Source of the DNA: Mastigias papua
Lineage: Eukaryota; Cnidaria; Scyphozoa; Rhizostomeae; Mastigiidae
DNA: 64,000 nucleotides
NCBI GenBank assembly: GCA_964019165.1
Contig: OZ025277.1
Coordinates: forward strand, 11,105,534-11,169,533
Direction of reading: 5' to 3'
Positions 9,929-50,226 of the stretch are shown in pieces. The notes under the pieces were generated by a model, which was not told the origin of the DNA, ran no database searches, and was given only the letters and a program-made list of their open reading frames with translations. The stretch's first letter is position 1. Every line of letters starts with the position of its first letter. Both the position numbers and the translations under genes were made by a program.

Positions 9929-12900
9929 TATGATGTTTTTGGCAAACACGTTTACTACTCACATTGTATCAGGTTTATTTTGCTAAAACAAGTGACTTGT
10001 AAGCGATGTTGTGTTGGATCTAAGAGACCTCTTTTGAAAAGTTTTTAATGATTTGGTAGCCTATCACTGGCTCGCATAGACTCAACGACTAGGCATACAA
10101 TAACACCTTTCATCATATTTCTATCTAACCAAGTTATATTTCCACTTTTTATCTCTACATTTTATTTTTTCACTCATATTTTATATTCATTTTTCTTATA
10201 AACATATCCCTACATGAAAACTCACATGCAGCATATTGCATAACTACACTTTTTATACGAAACCTAGTACTAGAAAGCCTAATGAGTAAGAAACTTTTAG
10301 AACTACAAGGAAAAAATTAAAGAAACTTCGTATTTGTCTGTGCCATCCTCACAGTTTCGGAAATACGTTTTTCCTCCATGGATTTAGAAATTTCCTCTAC
10401 AGTATGTTTAGTGCGCTTAAAAGCCAATAAGTCTTATGGGCACTACAAAATACAGTGTTTTTACGTTTTGTATACGTTTTTGCTACTATTTTTTCAACAA
10501 ATTAAAAAGCCTTTGGAACTAAAATATGAACGGAAATTAAGAAACTTTTACTGCTAGGCTTTGAGCTAGGCTTCCTATAAAAATACGTGCATTACTGTAA
10601 AATAGACATAAATAAATGAGTTGCTGCTCTTTCTAGGGTTAGACCATTGGTGATACATTGACATATATTATGTAATAGTAATATTACATGATATAATATT
10701 ACATGGTACCGCTTTTTCGTGCTGAAGTGAAATGATACTATTATGCAGTACCATCCCATCGTAGAGAGTTCTAACGAAAATGGAATGAATAATGTGGTTT
10801 TATTACTATACCGTAAAAGCCCCACTTACCCCCTCTCTTTTGAGCCCCTTTTCCAATGGGCCACTCGTAAAACTACGTATGTTGTGCAATAAGTCAACAT
10901 CTCATTTTGGCCCCCCTCTCCCCAGTATTGTATAACAGACACGATGCGAAAGAAAACGGAAAGCACTCAGCCATAGTAACCATTAACATCACTTTTTTCT
11001 AATCATTAGAGTTTCTTGACTAGTTCTGAAATGAATCATTTCAGTAGTTGCCCTGCTGTTGATCTTCGCTGTTGATCTTCATCTCTTTCTAGCACCCCCC
11101 TCTCCCTCCCCCAACAGAAGATAAAATGTTTGATGGATTCCTCCAGGGCTTACTACAGCTTTTACGGCTGCCAGTTCGGTATATGGTTGTATATGTTCTC
11201 CCTTTCTTGTTATACCTCTTACACCTTTCCGATTGCTCTCTTCAGTGCCTTTTCGATATCCAGCGGATTTCTTGGGCCATATCAATTATCATTGGACATT
11301 GAATGGAAGCTTCCTTACAGCACCATTAGTAACCGACCAGCTGAGCCTAACGGTAGAATTTTAAGCCCCTTATTGAACAATGATTCCAGACAACAAATAG
11401 CCCGTGTAAAATCGAACGAATGAGAAATTTCTTTCTTGACAAACAATACTATTACTTTTCTACCTGCCAGAAGCAAAGGGTAATGATACAGGTTCAAATT
11501 CATATTCGTTTTCCCCATGACAACTGTTACCAAGTCCTAACAACGCACTATTATGACTATCAGTATCGGACTGACAGAGGTCGAGTGCTCACTTACACAT
11601 GGCAATTGTTTGGCTGTTATGATAAAGAATAGTCTATTGTGCGAGCAACGTCAACTAGATAATTTGTTGATTCATACATACAATATTGAGAAGCTGTTCA
11701 TATATACAAAGAAGCTGTTGCTGTACTCGCACCAAAACAAAGTTTGACAAGAAGCTTCCGTGATGTATGCATAGTTCAATGGATGTATACGGAGAGTAGG
11801 AAGAAAGTCGTGTGACGTTACTGTTGAAGACGGAAGGGAGAGAAGAAGCGCGGTACGTAGAAAATCATTGATCTTTCTGCATCTGTAGACTTCTGATTTA
11901 TTTCCTTCAAAAGTGAAGAGCTTAGCATGTGCCCGCAATACTCTTGATGAACTCAGGTTTCTACTTTTAGTGAACTGTAAAGCTGGCTCAACCTTTGGCA
12001 CTCAGTCGTAATTTTACGAAGTACGGAGGATTAGGGATCTGTATAGTAACGTTGCATTTTCAACTAGCTGAAGTTTTGTAAGCGCGGTGCACGCTAATGC
12101 CAGGCGATGGGCAACGTACCAGTGTTCGTGGATAGGAGTTTTCGACTTTTTCACAGTGTAGGACTGTTTTTGTCTAGCCTGATTTAGTGGCCTTGACAAG
12201 TGCAGGCCCTTAGTGAGAGTTACCTCTCTTTAACCCCTCTTTCATTTGTAAGCGGAAATCTTATTTTTGACTTTAGCCTGTTAGTATTACTTCGTATATT
12301 ATGGTCTTCCTTTCTCACCTGTTCCTTCATGCTATCTATAATGACATAATCATACGGCCTCTTGGATTTCCTCTTCAACAACTATTATTTGTCCTGGATT
12401 TGTTTACATAGATATACAATCGCATAAAGTCGGGCAGATTGATTGTTTGGATTATTTCTGTTTTCAATTCGATTAGCGCCTTCTCGTTGTTCATGGCACG
12501 TATGTGTTAATTTGCATCCAGAGTACGTATTACCTGATTGCAGTCCGCGTACTTAGGCCCAAAGTTCTGCACGAAACTCACTTATTTCCTGGTCGGCGTA
12601 GAGTTTGCATGGTACGTAATTTGCGAATGCTAGCGGGAAATTCCTTTGTGCGATTTTCAATGCCTATTGCCATTATATATGAACCTTAGAAAACTTACGT
12701 GTTTTTGATTTGAACGGGTATCTTCTGCGGTTGAAAGCTAAAGGACATAAATCACTTTTGTCCTACACGCTTTTTTTATAAGAACAACCTTTATAAGAAA
12801 CATCAGGCTGAGGTTTGCCCAAAAAATAAGAACAAGAACAACATAAGAAAAAAAGCTGGTTGAAATTCAACAAAACTTAAGAAATGTAATGTCAAAACAA

Positions 12901-13489
12901 TTGAAGCATATCACAACAACGGGAAGAAAATAAAAATAAAACATTAAGACGGTTTCTCCTACGTAAACAGTTTCAGTAACAAACCCAAATTGACGTTGGT
13001 ATAGCTTTGATTACTTAATTGAGCAGTTGCTATGTTTGGACACTACTATGCACTGGAACTTGCAATGCAGAAATAAGTTACAAGATAAGAAAATCCTGGG
13101 GCTGATATTATATGGAAAAATAAGAAACGCCAAACTAAAACTGGAGCCAAATGTTCTTTTAAAAAAGCGTGTATATACGCTCTTTTTTATAAGGAACCTA
13201 CAGCATACAATCAAGAATTAGGAAGCCGGCTCCATTCATTTGCAGCCAAAATCAGCAAAGATTGTTTGCTATGCTTGTGTCAAGTGTTTCATGTTTCATT
13301 TTAAGTTGCAGCCAAAATTAAAGGCAAAATTCAGAATTTTAATGTTTTACTTGTGTTTGTACCATTTGTATGGCAGTAAATGTGGAGTAGAACTTAAGGA
13401 GCTGTCAATTAAGGAACTCTTAGTTCTATAGTTTGATAATTGGAAGTCCGAAAAATATTGGAACTAGGCCAATTAATATAACACTTTAA

Positions 13490-13690
13490 TACTTTAGTGG
13501 CTACAATAAATCTATACATACTAGGTAAAAGCGATGATTGTCTTGCATGAATGTTTGAATTTTAACAGTGTATGACTTACCAACTTTATTAGGTTTCAGA
13601 AATCCAGTCCTGAACGTTCTGAACTGTTTGAGCAGCTGAATACTACTTTCTTAAGGAACTTCGAAAGCACCTCTTTTAGGTTTAAAGGAA
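13490..13690 (+). repeat. Interspersed repeat family R1, 3' part
   Basis: It shares the block AAAGCGATGATTGTCTTGC, then a TTTGAATTTTAA block, CAGAAATCCAGTCCTGAAC, and TGAGCAGCTGAATACTACTTTCTT in the same order as 15410-15530 and 22520-22640. It lacks the 5' half. Confidence 0.6.
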
Positions 13691-14045
13691 ATGGAGAAAC
13701 ATGAGAGACAAAGACAGAATAGAGCAATGCAAGTCGCTTATGAAAACAACGTGTGCTGTAGGTACAGACTCAAGTAGCCCATATCTTATCTAGTTCTTTG
13801 CATTTGCTATTTTGCACTGCCGTATGGTCTTTGTCTACTGTGTCTTCATTTGTTTAAAACCTTCTAGAGAATGTGTCTTCGAATTTCCTTTTATAGTTGT
13901 CCCCCTAAGCTCTTGTTAAGGTGTGATAGAGTACATTTTGTTAGTGCATTTTAAGCTAGCTTGGATATACTGTACTTCATTTCCCCAAATCTCATGTAGC
14001 TGTTTCTATTGAATGTTTTTCTTGCTTTTCTCTGCGAAATGGGAT

Positions 14046-14145
14046 TACTGTAAATCCTCGAAGTAGTCCCTTAGGGGCTTCTTTTGAGGGAAGGGTTATT
14101 CGAGGGGGCTTTTTCAAGTGGGTAAGTGGAGGATTTACAGTATCT
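14046..14145. repeat. Foldback element (GTAAATCCTCGAA family), copy 1
   Basis: Begins TACTGTAAATCCTCGAAG and ends AGTGGAGGATTTACAGTA, a near-perfect inverted pair around a short G/C-rich core (CCCTTAGGGGCTT...GAGGGGGCTT). Related palindromes occur at 25108-25368, 44690-44790 and, more worn, 48440-48665. Likely a MITE. Confidence 0.7.
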
Positions 14146-14694
14146 TTACCAGCAGTAATGGATCTGGAAGCACTATTTGACTGTTACAGTTCATACCTTT
14201 TACAAGCCATTAAGGAAGAATAGCCAAACCTTACGCAGCGTCATTTTCTATGCATATGACTTCTGCATTTTATTTGGTTGTTCCCATTGCCATTGATCTC
14301 TTGGCGACTTTTGTTTATTGATAAACACTAATTGGAGGCTCCCCGTGGAATTTCCACAATCGGTTGCTATACAGAGATCTCTATGTCGTGTGAGTGTAAT
14401 TTGATACTAAGTAAACCTGCAAATCATCAAGGAAACATAAAGGGATATAGTAATGTCACGCTGAACGCTAGCAAAGCTGCTATAAGTCGTTTAAATATAT
14501 TAAATACCTGCAAATGGTAGGATATTTTCCAAGCGATGCTCCTAAATTGCGACCCCTTGATGTTTTAGGCCGTGTGGTGGTGATACAGTGCTCAGATCGG
14601 CTAGCTGTTTTTCTTTCCCATGTACTTCTAAACATGTACAAGTTTGTCTTTCAGGACATTCCGAACAATCGATAGCAAACACTGTAGTCGTAAG

Positions 14695-42727
<28,033 letters not shown>

Positions 42728-44312
42728 CTGTTTCTGTGAGAACGAGCCTATTCTTCAATAGATATGTAAATATCGATCTAGTGGACTATCCCCAATCTCC
42801 TTAAGAGTTTCGTCCATAGATTTTACCTCACGTTACACACAATTAGAGCATTTGGTTGATGCAACTGCGTGGCTGCCACTCTGAGAGACTACAGTTCTTT
42901 ACTAACAATGACACAACTTTAATTGCCCAACATAACTTTTTTGAAACGCCATTTGAACTCTCTGCAGTTCCCCGGGAATTTATTGGTTTTCCTATTGGTG
43001 TCCTCTACACACTATTTCATATGAACTACGTAATTTTTCCCGAGGCTCGACTCTAATTTCTAACTCAAATGTTCCTAAAATTGTTCTTGTTTAAAGAGTG
43101 ATTTTTGCAAATATTTGACAGGCTACGTGCAGTATATAGTATCTGAGCCAGGTTTCTTATAAAAGAAAAATCGTGTAACTTATGACTTCCATTCACTGAT
43201 AAAAGTTCTTGGGCCATTGTCCCAGTAGACCAGTGTGTTTCAAGGGACAGAATCTATTACACTGTTATAAGAAGTAGATAATCCTGACCGAATGTCAGTG
43301 TTCTTAATTTTTTGATAATTTTGGATTCAGATAATCTTAAGATTACTCTTATTGCAAGAGTGATTTTTGGAAATATTTGAGAAACTGTACTCAGTATACG
43401 GTTTTTAAGACATTCGACCGGGGGCTACTATTGAAAATATAGTAGCGAATGCTCATGCTTATTTACAGCCTGGTCAGAATTTGTTTCGCAAAAGAATGTG
43501 AATAATTCAGTGCTTTTGATAGTACCGTTTGATTTCATATCTGAAACAAAGCATTTTCATGCAATGTTCTTACTTTTTTTGGCAAATCGAGTCTCTGTTA
43601 TCATTACTTGTGTCCTTATATGAAAGGGTATGCTGCTTCAATCCCCTGCCATAGCTGTTTATAGTTATATAGGTAGGCTTTCCTAATGAATAGATCAAGA
43701 TTTATAGAACCGTGTGGCTATTACTCTGCAAAACAGGCTTTCGAATGCATAAATAGTTATCTTAGACTGCAGCTAAAACAATGATTTTATCTCTAAACAA
43801 CTGTCTTTGGAATAGACGATTTCTGACTTGGTACTTTGTTGGTCATTGTTGTGCCAAAATATAAGAATGTTAGGGCTAAACTAAGTAAAGTATTCCTCTA
43901 TTTTGGGCTGTTGTCCGCTTCAGTCACATTCAAGTCCCCTGTGGGTATGGAAACTCTCTTACGAATGGCAGCCTCTGACACAATGCCAACTGTTTGTTAG
44001 TCGTAGGCATATATGTAGCATCATACTTTGATAGTTTGTGTTTAGAATGATATTCCAATTTGAGATATTGGTACGTTTTGCTTACTGAAGCTTATATGAC
44101 TATAAGAGTCAAAGTCTCAAGGAATACCAAGGGGAACCGTGTATAAACGGTTGAATACTGATGCGAATCAACCGTCTTTACAATGTTGTGCTGATAAACT
44201 GCAGTAACATGAAATTTGCAATTGATCGACAAGACAATAGGGAAGAACGTTCGAATAACTTTTCAACACAGTTCCTATTTACTTATGGAATCTTAGGACG
44301 CACGATCTAGAC

Positions 44313-44577
44313 CAGTGGTTCCCAAACTCGCCAAATTATTTTACATGGCGTTTCCCTACAGCATACTTTTTCGAATCATGGTCCCCCATGGGGACAAATT
44401 GATGCTTTGCTTGACATACTTTCATGGAAAACAAATATAAGCAGTGATGTAGGTTAATGAAACAACGAGTCGAACAAGAGAAGGCAACCTCTCAAGGCTC
44501 TCTGAATTCCTTTGAGGCCCCCTGGGACCCTTTCACGCTCTCCTAAGTGAACATATACCCCAATTTGGGAACCACTA
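44313..44577. mobile_element. hAT-type MITE with perfect 8-bp target duplication
   Basis: Starts CAGTGGTTCCCAAAC and ends TTTGGGAACCACTA. It is flanked by ATCTAGAC on both sides (44305-44312 and 44578-44585). CAGTGGTTC termini are the hallmark of the Charlie/Tip100-like hAT group. At 265 bases it has no coding capacity. Confidence 0.85.
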
Positions 44578-44689
44578 ATCTAGACCTAAAATTTAGCAAC
44601 TTATTTCAATAAATTTGTCGTGTAGGGTAGAAGGTAGCTTTCTTTCTTTGAATCTTCTAATATTTAGTAGCTTATGCCCAAGTCTTACG

Positions 44690-44790
44690 TCTTAACCTGC
44701 CGAATAGCCGCCCTTGCCTGAATAACCGCCCCGGATCATAGGCGCAGTTTTGAATATGCCCCCGGGCGGTTATTCAGTCATTTACGGTGA
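44690..44790. repeat. Foldback element (CGCCC/GGGCG TTATTC family), copy 3
   Basis: GAATAGCCGCCCTTGCCTGAATAACCGCCCC faces GCCCCCGGGCGGTTATTCAG, ending ATTTACGGT. The inverted G/C-rich core resembles copies 1 and 2, with one end degraded. Confidence 0.55.
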
Positions 44791-44799
44791 CCTTACAAC

Positions 44800-45025
44800 G
44801 TTAGACACGCGCCACAGAAACACCACACTGGAGTACATAGATTGGCACAGAAAATTTATTCGAAATAAGTCAAGGAGAGGATGAGCTTGTTTGGAAATTG
44901 GACTGTTGAATATGTATGATCTAACTCGCTTTCTTAGGTCTCAATAATACAGTGTTGAACTGTCTCAACCTTTAGCAGTCGGGCATTACTTTCTGATAAA
45001 CCGCTTTCTTATACAAAACACGTGA
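44800..45025 (+). repeat. Interspersed repeat family R1, 3' part
   Basis: CACTGGAGTACATAGATT, GTGTTGAACTGTC, CAGTCGGGCATTACTTTCT and a terminal CGCTTTCTTATACAAAACACGTG follow the order of the 22440-22650 copy and give the clearest view of the CACGTGTTTT-type end. Confidence 0.55.
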
Positions 45026-45845
45026 TAGTGGGGAAGATTTTATTGCCATGAATTTCAATCGCTAACAAAATTAGTTTCAAGCAGAAGTTTAGCGTGAGAC
45101 GCATGGTGATAGAGAAGCTAAAGTGGATAAAGTTGTTGAAGACTGCTCGCAACTGAAGTTCTCAGTTTGAACTCTTAAAGGCTTTTCGTATGTGTAAAAG
45201 ACATTTGGCTGTATTTCGGATTATTCATAGGCTGTGAATACATTCATTGACGGAAGTGAGGCGTACATTGGAACATATGATTGGAACCGTATAAAGAGAA
45301 AAGCATCACATTTCTTCATGCATGAGTTGAAATGATCCCAAGGGGCTTAGATCTTTTTCTAGAAATATAGGGCATCATTAGACAAATGAGACTGGCCTAG
45401 CTTATTTTGAAGTACACGAGGAGATGGCTCTGAACCGATGTCGATGGGCTCTGCTTTATCATCCCTTCTACGCCTGCAAGCACATCAGGCAGGTCTAGAA
45501 GTGAAATGCAGTGGTTGGATTGTGCACAACCCACAACCTAAAAGTAGCAAGGATGGACCGTCGAAATGCGTATTTTGCTGAAGGTATCTAGCATGTTTTG
45601 TTTGTTCCCTGCTTTAACCACCATTTCTGCTAGCAGTTTTAATCAAACTTTGTTATAGTTTTGAAGTTATTGACTATCAAGAGGGCATATTAAAGATCGA
45701 AGACAGACTGAGAAGCTTATTTTTACAAGGTTTTTATCAACTCCCAAAAGTACGCTTGTAGATAGCTTTCCCAGGAGCAGTGCAGGCCGTGGAATAAACG
45801 ATGGTATGATGAACGTAATCTCAGAAAATATAGAGCTACAATACC

Positions 45846-46110
45846 CGACAAAAGTCCTGGGACACTTTGCACTTTTTGCAGTCTGCAACAAACTTTAATT
45901 CCCCTCTCCCCCTGAAACAATGTTGGTTTTCTGGAGAAGTACCTGCGATAACAGGGAAATTTCGCGTGCACGCCAACTTCAAATGTACCACAAACGAATC
46001 AACATTGTTCTAGGGGGAAGGGGGGGTGCATGTTTGTAGCAACTATGACAATATGTAGAGGAAAATGGTTTTTTATCTGTTTCTTCTAAGTGTCCCAAGG
46101 ACTTTTGTCC
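45846..46110. repeat. Short inverted-repeat element
   Basis: GACAAAAGTCCTGGGACACTT (45849 on) faces AAGTGTCCCAAGGACTTTTGTC about 220 bases later. Likely a MITE; no target duplication was identified. Confidence 0.5.
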
Positions 46111-46164
46111 ACTATTGTACACCCTTGAGTGCAGGGTCTTGTTTGACAGCATCTTGTAGCAAAG

Positions 46165-46535
46165 TATAGAATAGTATTATTATAGTATAGTATAGTATAG
46201 TATAGTATAGTATAGTATAGTATAGTATAGTATAGTATAGTATAATATAGTATAGTATAGTTTAGTATATTATAGTAAAGTATGGTATAGTATAATAGAG
46301 TATAGTGCAGTATAGTAAAACATAGTATAGTACAGTATAATATAGTATAGTGTAGTTTAGTACGGTATAGTATAGCATAGTATAGTATAGTATAACATAA
46401 TATATTATAATATAGTAAAGTATAACATAGTATATTATAGTATGGTATAGTACAGTAGAATATAGTGCAATATAGTATAGCATAGTATAGTACAGTATAA
46501 TATAGTATGGTATAGTATAGTACAGTACAGTACAA
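46165..46535. repeat. TATAG pentanucleotide satellite
   Basis: About 370 bases of TATAG units, perfect for the first 80 and increasingly varied afterwards. It produces spurious Tyr-Thr-Ile-Leu open frames. Confidence 0.95.
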
Positions 46536-48439
46536 TATTTTGATCCATCATAAAACGAAATACATTATGTGCAAAAAATATCGGTTAGATTGAATTTCAG
46601 TGATGAGAGAGCACCGAGATGTTTTGACATTCTCGTATGACTTTTAGAAGTTTGATCATATTACTATTGTTAATCAACTGCCATCTTTTACACCACGGCA
46701 TTGTTATTATCATTGTATTCATTAAGATCATCAACATCATCCCCACTTCCACCATTGATATTGCAACATCCTCGGTTTTATCGTTTAGATCGCAACCAAT
46801 TTCATACAAGTCCAAATCTTCGTTTGGAGCAGGATTTCCTGATGCTTTATAGCTTTTCTCGATAACTTCCTTGGGTTGTTCAATAAAACCCCCTGGTTTC
46901 TGTGGAAGTGCCACAATTTTTAATAATCATTCGCAGCAACAACCGCAAGTAGACCGACGACGTTTTATTCAATTGGGTTTAATTTCTCTGGTGAGATGAC
47001 CTCGTTTTTGCGTTGCAAGAATATAGGATCTACTAGTTAAATAAACTGAATCGGAGTACCCATTCACAATTTGTAAATTATTGTAGCTATCACTTACTGA
47101 ATATATACTATATGCCAAAGATACTCCTGCTTTGTTCAGTGCTAATTAAAAAACGCCAAAGTCAAGAGTATTTCGACAATTTTTTCTGTTTAATTTGCCA
47201 ATATTGAAAATTCATTTAGCCCCTGAAATTTTTACGAATTCCACCGAAATTGTCGAAACCTCACCGAAATTTTTTCCACAAAATATTTTTCCACCAAGAT
47301 TTTCTCCACCGACATTTTCTGCACTTAAAGTACTTTGGTATTTATTCTAAATAGTGAGGGAAACCAACAAAGTTTGAACTCGGAATAGTTCATCAATTAA
47401 TGTCAATATCACTATTAAACTTGTCCAAATAAATTCCAAAAACTCTTCAATGTTCCCATTATTGTTGTTTGGGAGCATAATTTCAGACCATTGGCCCCGT
47501 GCTTATCAAAAAGTTCCTGAAATGTGTTATTTGTTCCTTTCAAGATAGCTCCACATGCTGCTATGATGATGTCATACAGTTAAACTATTTTTAAGATCAT
47601 GAAGTCTTCTCATTTCTTTAGCGAGTTCCAGGTATTTGCGTGCCTTACTCTCTGCTCTTGTACAGTATATTATAGTACAATACAGTACAGTGTACAGCAT
47701 TCCAGTATTCTTAGGCTCAAAATCAAACAGATTTAAGGTTATTGAGCCTCAGTGAAAAATTGGGTATTCTTGTAAAAAAGTGTGTGTTGAATACGACAGA
47801 TTATTTCATCGACCAAACAGCTACCGAGCATGTTCTATTCCTTGTGAAGAGCGCTGGTGACCTTTACAGCATATAAGTAGCATTGATAGTCAACCGTTTT
47901 GCTTTATAATTTCGTTAAATCTACTTCCGTACCCACCACGCCCACCATGTCCACTACACCCACACTTGTTATATTTAGCCCCTGTGAGGTTTTAGTCTGA
48001 ATCCGCCTCTGGACTACTCTACCCGTACATTTATTGGTAATTTCCTCTCCTAGTCAGGTGGCACATTGGTGACCGAAAACATTTTGTGAAGTGATATACC
48101 AGAATGAACATTTCTATTTATCTATTTTATCGTCTATAAGAGTCTTTACTTTTTAAGCAGAAACAGAAGTGCTTTTTCAGCAGACAAGGTATTCCAGTAG
48201 CGACACCATCCACAAATTTCAAACAATATAACACCAGAGAAGAAGCATTGTTAATATTTTACGATGCCTTTTTCTCTAAAGGTTTCTCCCCCTACACGGT
48301 GTGAGAAATGAAGAGTAAGAATGACTGACTACTTTCATGCAAGTCTTTATCCCATCCTAATATGTAAGCAAAGGTAGATAAATTGGCTACTTTCTATAGG
48401 GATTCTGAGCCAAGTTATCCCTTTTATGTAAATTCAAAA

Positions 48440-48665
48440 TACTGGCAAATCCTTGAATTAGAGTCCCTGCGGCTCATTTTTTCCTTATGTTTATGTATAA
48501 GGGACGTATTCAAGGGAGGCTTATACTATGATCCTACATATACCACGTATAAAGCTAATTCTCAAAATACATTTTCTCCTTAAAACGATCTAAATATAAG
48601 TACCCGTCCATAGTTAAGTTCTTATTGTCTTCTGTGATAGGAGCTCATTAATTATTGTAGGTTCT
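48440..48665. repeat. Foldback element, worn copy related to 25108-25368
   Basis: Shares ACGTATTCAAGGGAGGCTTAT-like and CGATCTAAATATAAG blocks and a TTCTGTGATAGGAG block with the 25108 copy, in order. The terminal inverted repeats are mostly lost. Confidence 0.45.
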
Positions 48666-49021
48666 AAGTAGAGGTCTAAGTAGATGGTGCAATAACATGC
48701 TAAGGTTTAAGGTAATATCTATCTATAACATACTGCCAAATACTAACTAAATACACTGTATTTATCAACTCCTCTTTCCATAAAGCTTACACCTAAAATC
48801 AAGTAACTTTTTATGCGTGTAACATTGTACTTTGAATTCTATATAAAACCCTACAAAAGTTCAAAATAACTATCTCCATAATTCATACTTGAAGTCCATC
48901 ACACGTAAACTACATTTCTCCATTTCAAATTACTCTAGGGCACCTGAATGTTTTTCTAATATAATTTTACACGATTAATCCACAGTTTATTTTAGACTGA
49001 GTCGTATCTTAGCGGAGTTTA

Positions 49022-49749
49022 GGGGCTGCCCCATAATTACGTCACGCTTTGGGGGTAGGTGGTTCTACATTTTTTCGTGATCTCCGTGTCGGTAAAATAG
49101 GGGGTGGGTGTTATTTTATTAAGTACATGGCGTCACAGTGCAGAATTTCTTTAATGAGAAGTTTTATATACTTAAGGAAATCCAACACTCAGCACACAGT
49201 CTAAGATAATCAGGTTGCCGAGTGTTTTATTTATTCTCTTTCCTTTTCTTGCATTGTAATGTAAATCGTGATTTAGTCCTAACTTCAAGCTACTTCATTG
49301 CTGGCACTTACTGTTGCTGCTGTAGTTGGAAAGAGACACGACAGGGGAATGAAATTTTTTACTTCTTCCCTAAATCTTTGCAATTTTAAAATCTCGTTAT
49401 GTATCGGGAGGGGTATTTATACTAAGTGTGACACAATGCAAAGCAGTCTTGTGAACAAACGTGACAGAGCATGATTGATGATGACTACTGATTAGTGATT
49501 GAGCGTGATTAATGTAGTATTCACTGAACTGACCATCAGCCCCTGACATATGACAATTAACTCAAAGTATTTACTCATGTTATGTTATGTTTGAACTAGA
49601 GCAATATGGCCGAATGAAGTCTTATTATTTGTGATTTTCTCAACGAAGAAATAAACACGACAATTAATAAGGGGGAGACGTAATTGAGGATAGGGGGTGG
49701 GTATTCAAAAAGGGAAATTTTTTGCGTGACGTAGTTATTGAATAGCCCC
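49022..49749. mobile_element. TIR DNA transposon, non-autonomous
   Basis: Left end GGGGCTGCCCCATAATTACG and right end (complement) GGGGCTATTCAATAACTACG both continue into TCACGC. Subterminal CCCCCTA/TAGGGGG stretches are also inverted. No transposase is seen. The target duplication is unclear, so the superfamily is left open. Confidence 0.7.
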
Positions 49750-50226
49750 GGTGGATCTCAGCCTAGAAAATGAAAGAAAATAGCAAATTTGTGTTGTGCA
49801 GAAGCTAAAATGGAGAGGTCTGGCCTGCCAATCATTAGCAACCAGTTTCTCCAACAGAGAATTATAAGAAGCAATGTACTTCCTTACTTGACCTTTTCTT
49901 GATACAGAGACCATGTAGAATTAATATGAGCTACAGCTGCATGGTTCTATTAAAGTGGAGATGTCATTGATAAGTGATGTCATACATCAAATGTACACCT
50001 AACCCAAAACTTATCCGGTGGGTCTGTTTCAGTATAAAGGCATTAAAAACGCCTGGAATACTTTGTGTAGAGCACAGCATAAATCTTCTTGCCGGCAGCG
50101 TAATGTTTACTTATTCTTCTCTATGTACCATTTGAATTCTGAACGGCCATGTGTAGTAAATCCCATAACTGATTTATGCTGTGCCATGTAATCGGGTTCA
50201 AATCCAACGGACAAAAAGTCACCATT

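Larger units (their letters stand above)
8955..14694. other. Intergenic or 5' UTR-intron stretch
   Basis: No exon is clearly supported apart from one weak candidate at 9640-9928. It contains repeat family R2 (9330-9580), part of family R1 (13490-13690) and a foldback element (14046-14145). The part nearest 14694 is probably 5' UTR and first-intron sequence of the 28-kb gene, since an acceptor-like TTTGTCTTTCAG ends at 14654. Confidence 0.55.
42728..50226. other. Intergenic stretch between the 28-kb gene and the minus-strand PH adaptor
   Basis: No convincing exon is seen. It contains the 3' UTR of the 28-kb gene, a hAT MITE, a foldback element, part of family R1, a TATAG satellite and a TIR element (separate entries). 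A sequence ending GAATCCGCCTCTG near 48012 resembles the right end of the hAT-like element at 41309, but its partner was not found. Confidence 0.5.

Noticed and set aside
11130..11423. 97-codon frame with a hydrophobic first half
   Set aside because: No splice context, no recognisable domain; hydrophobic composition is expected from T-rich sequence.
46086..46535. A 149-codon minus-strand frame rich in Tyr, Thr, Ile and Leu
   Set aside because: Produced by the TATAG satellite.
46597..46914. 105-codon minus-strand frame (PKEVIEKSYK...)
   Set aside because: No start context or conserved motif seen; overlaps another plus-strand frame of equal quality.
48000..48012. GAATCCGCCTCTG as right end of a second hAT-like element
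   Set aside because: Its left partner and a target duplication could not be found, so it is mentioned only as a possible remnant.
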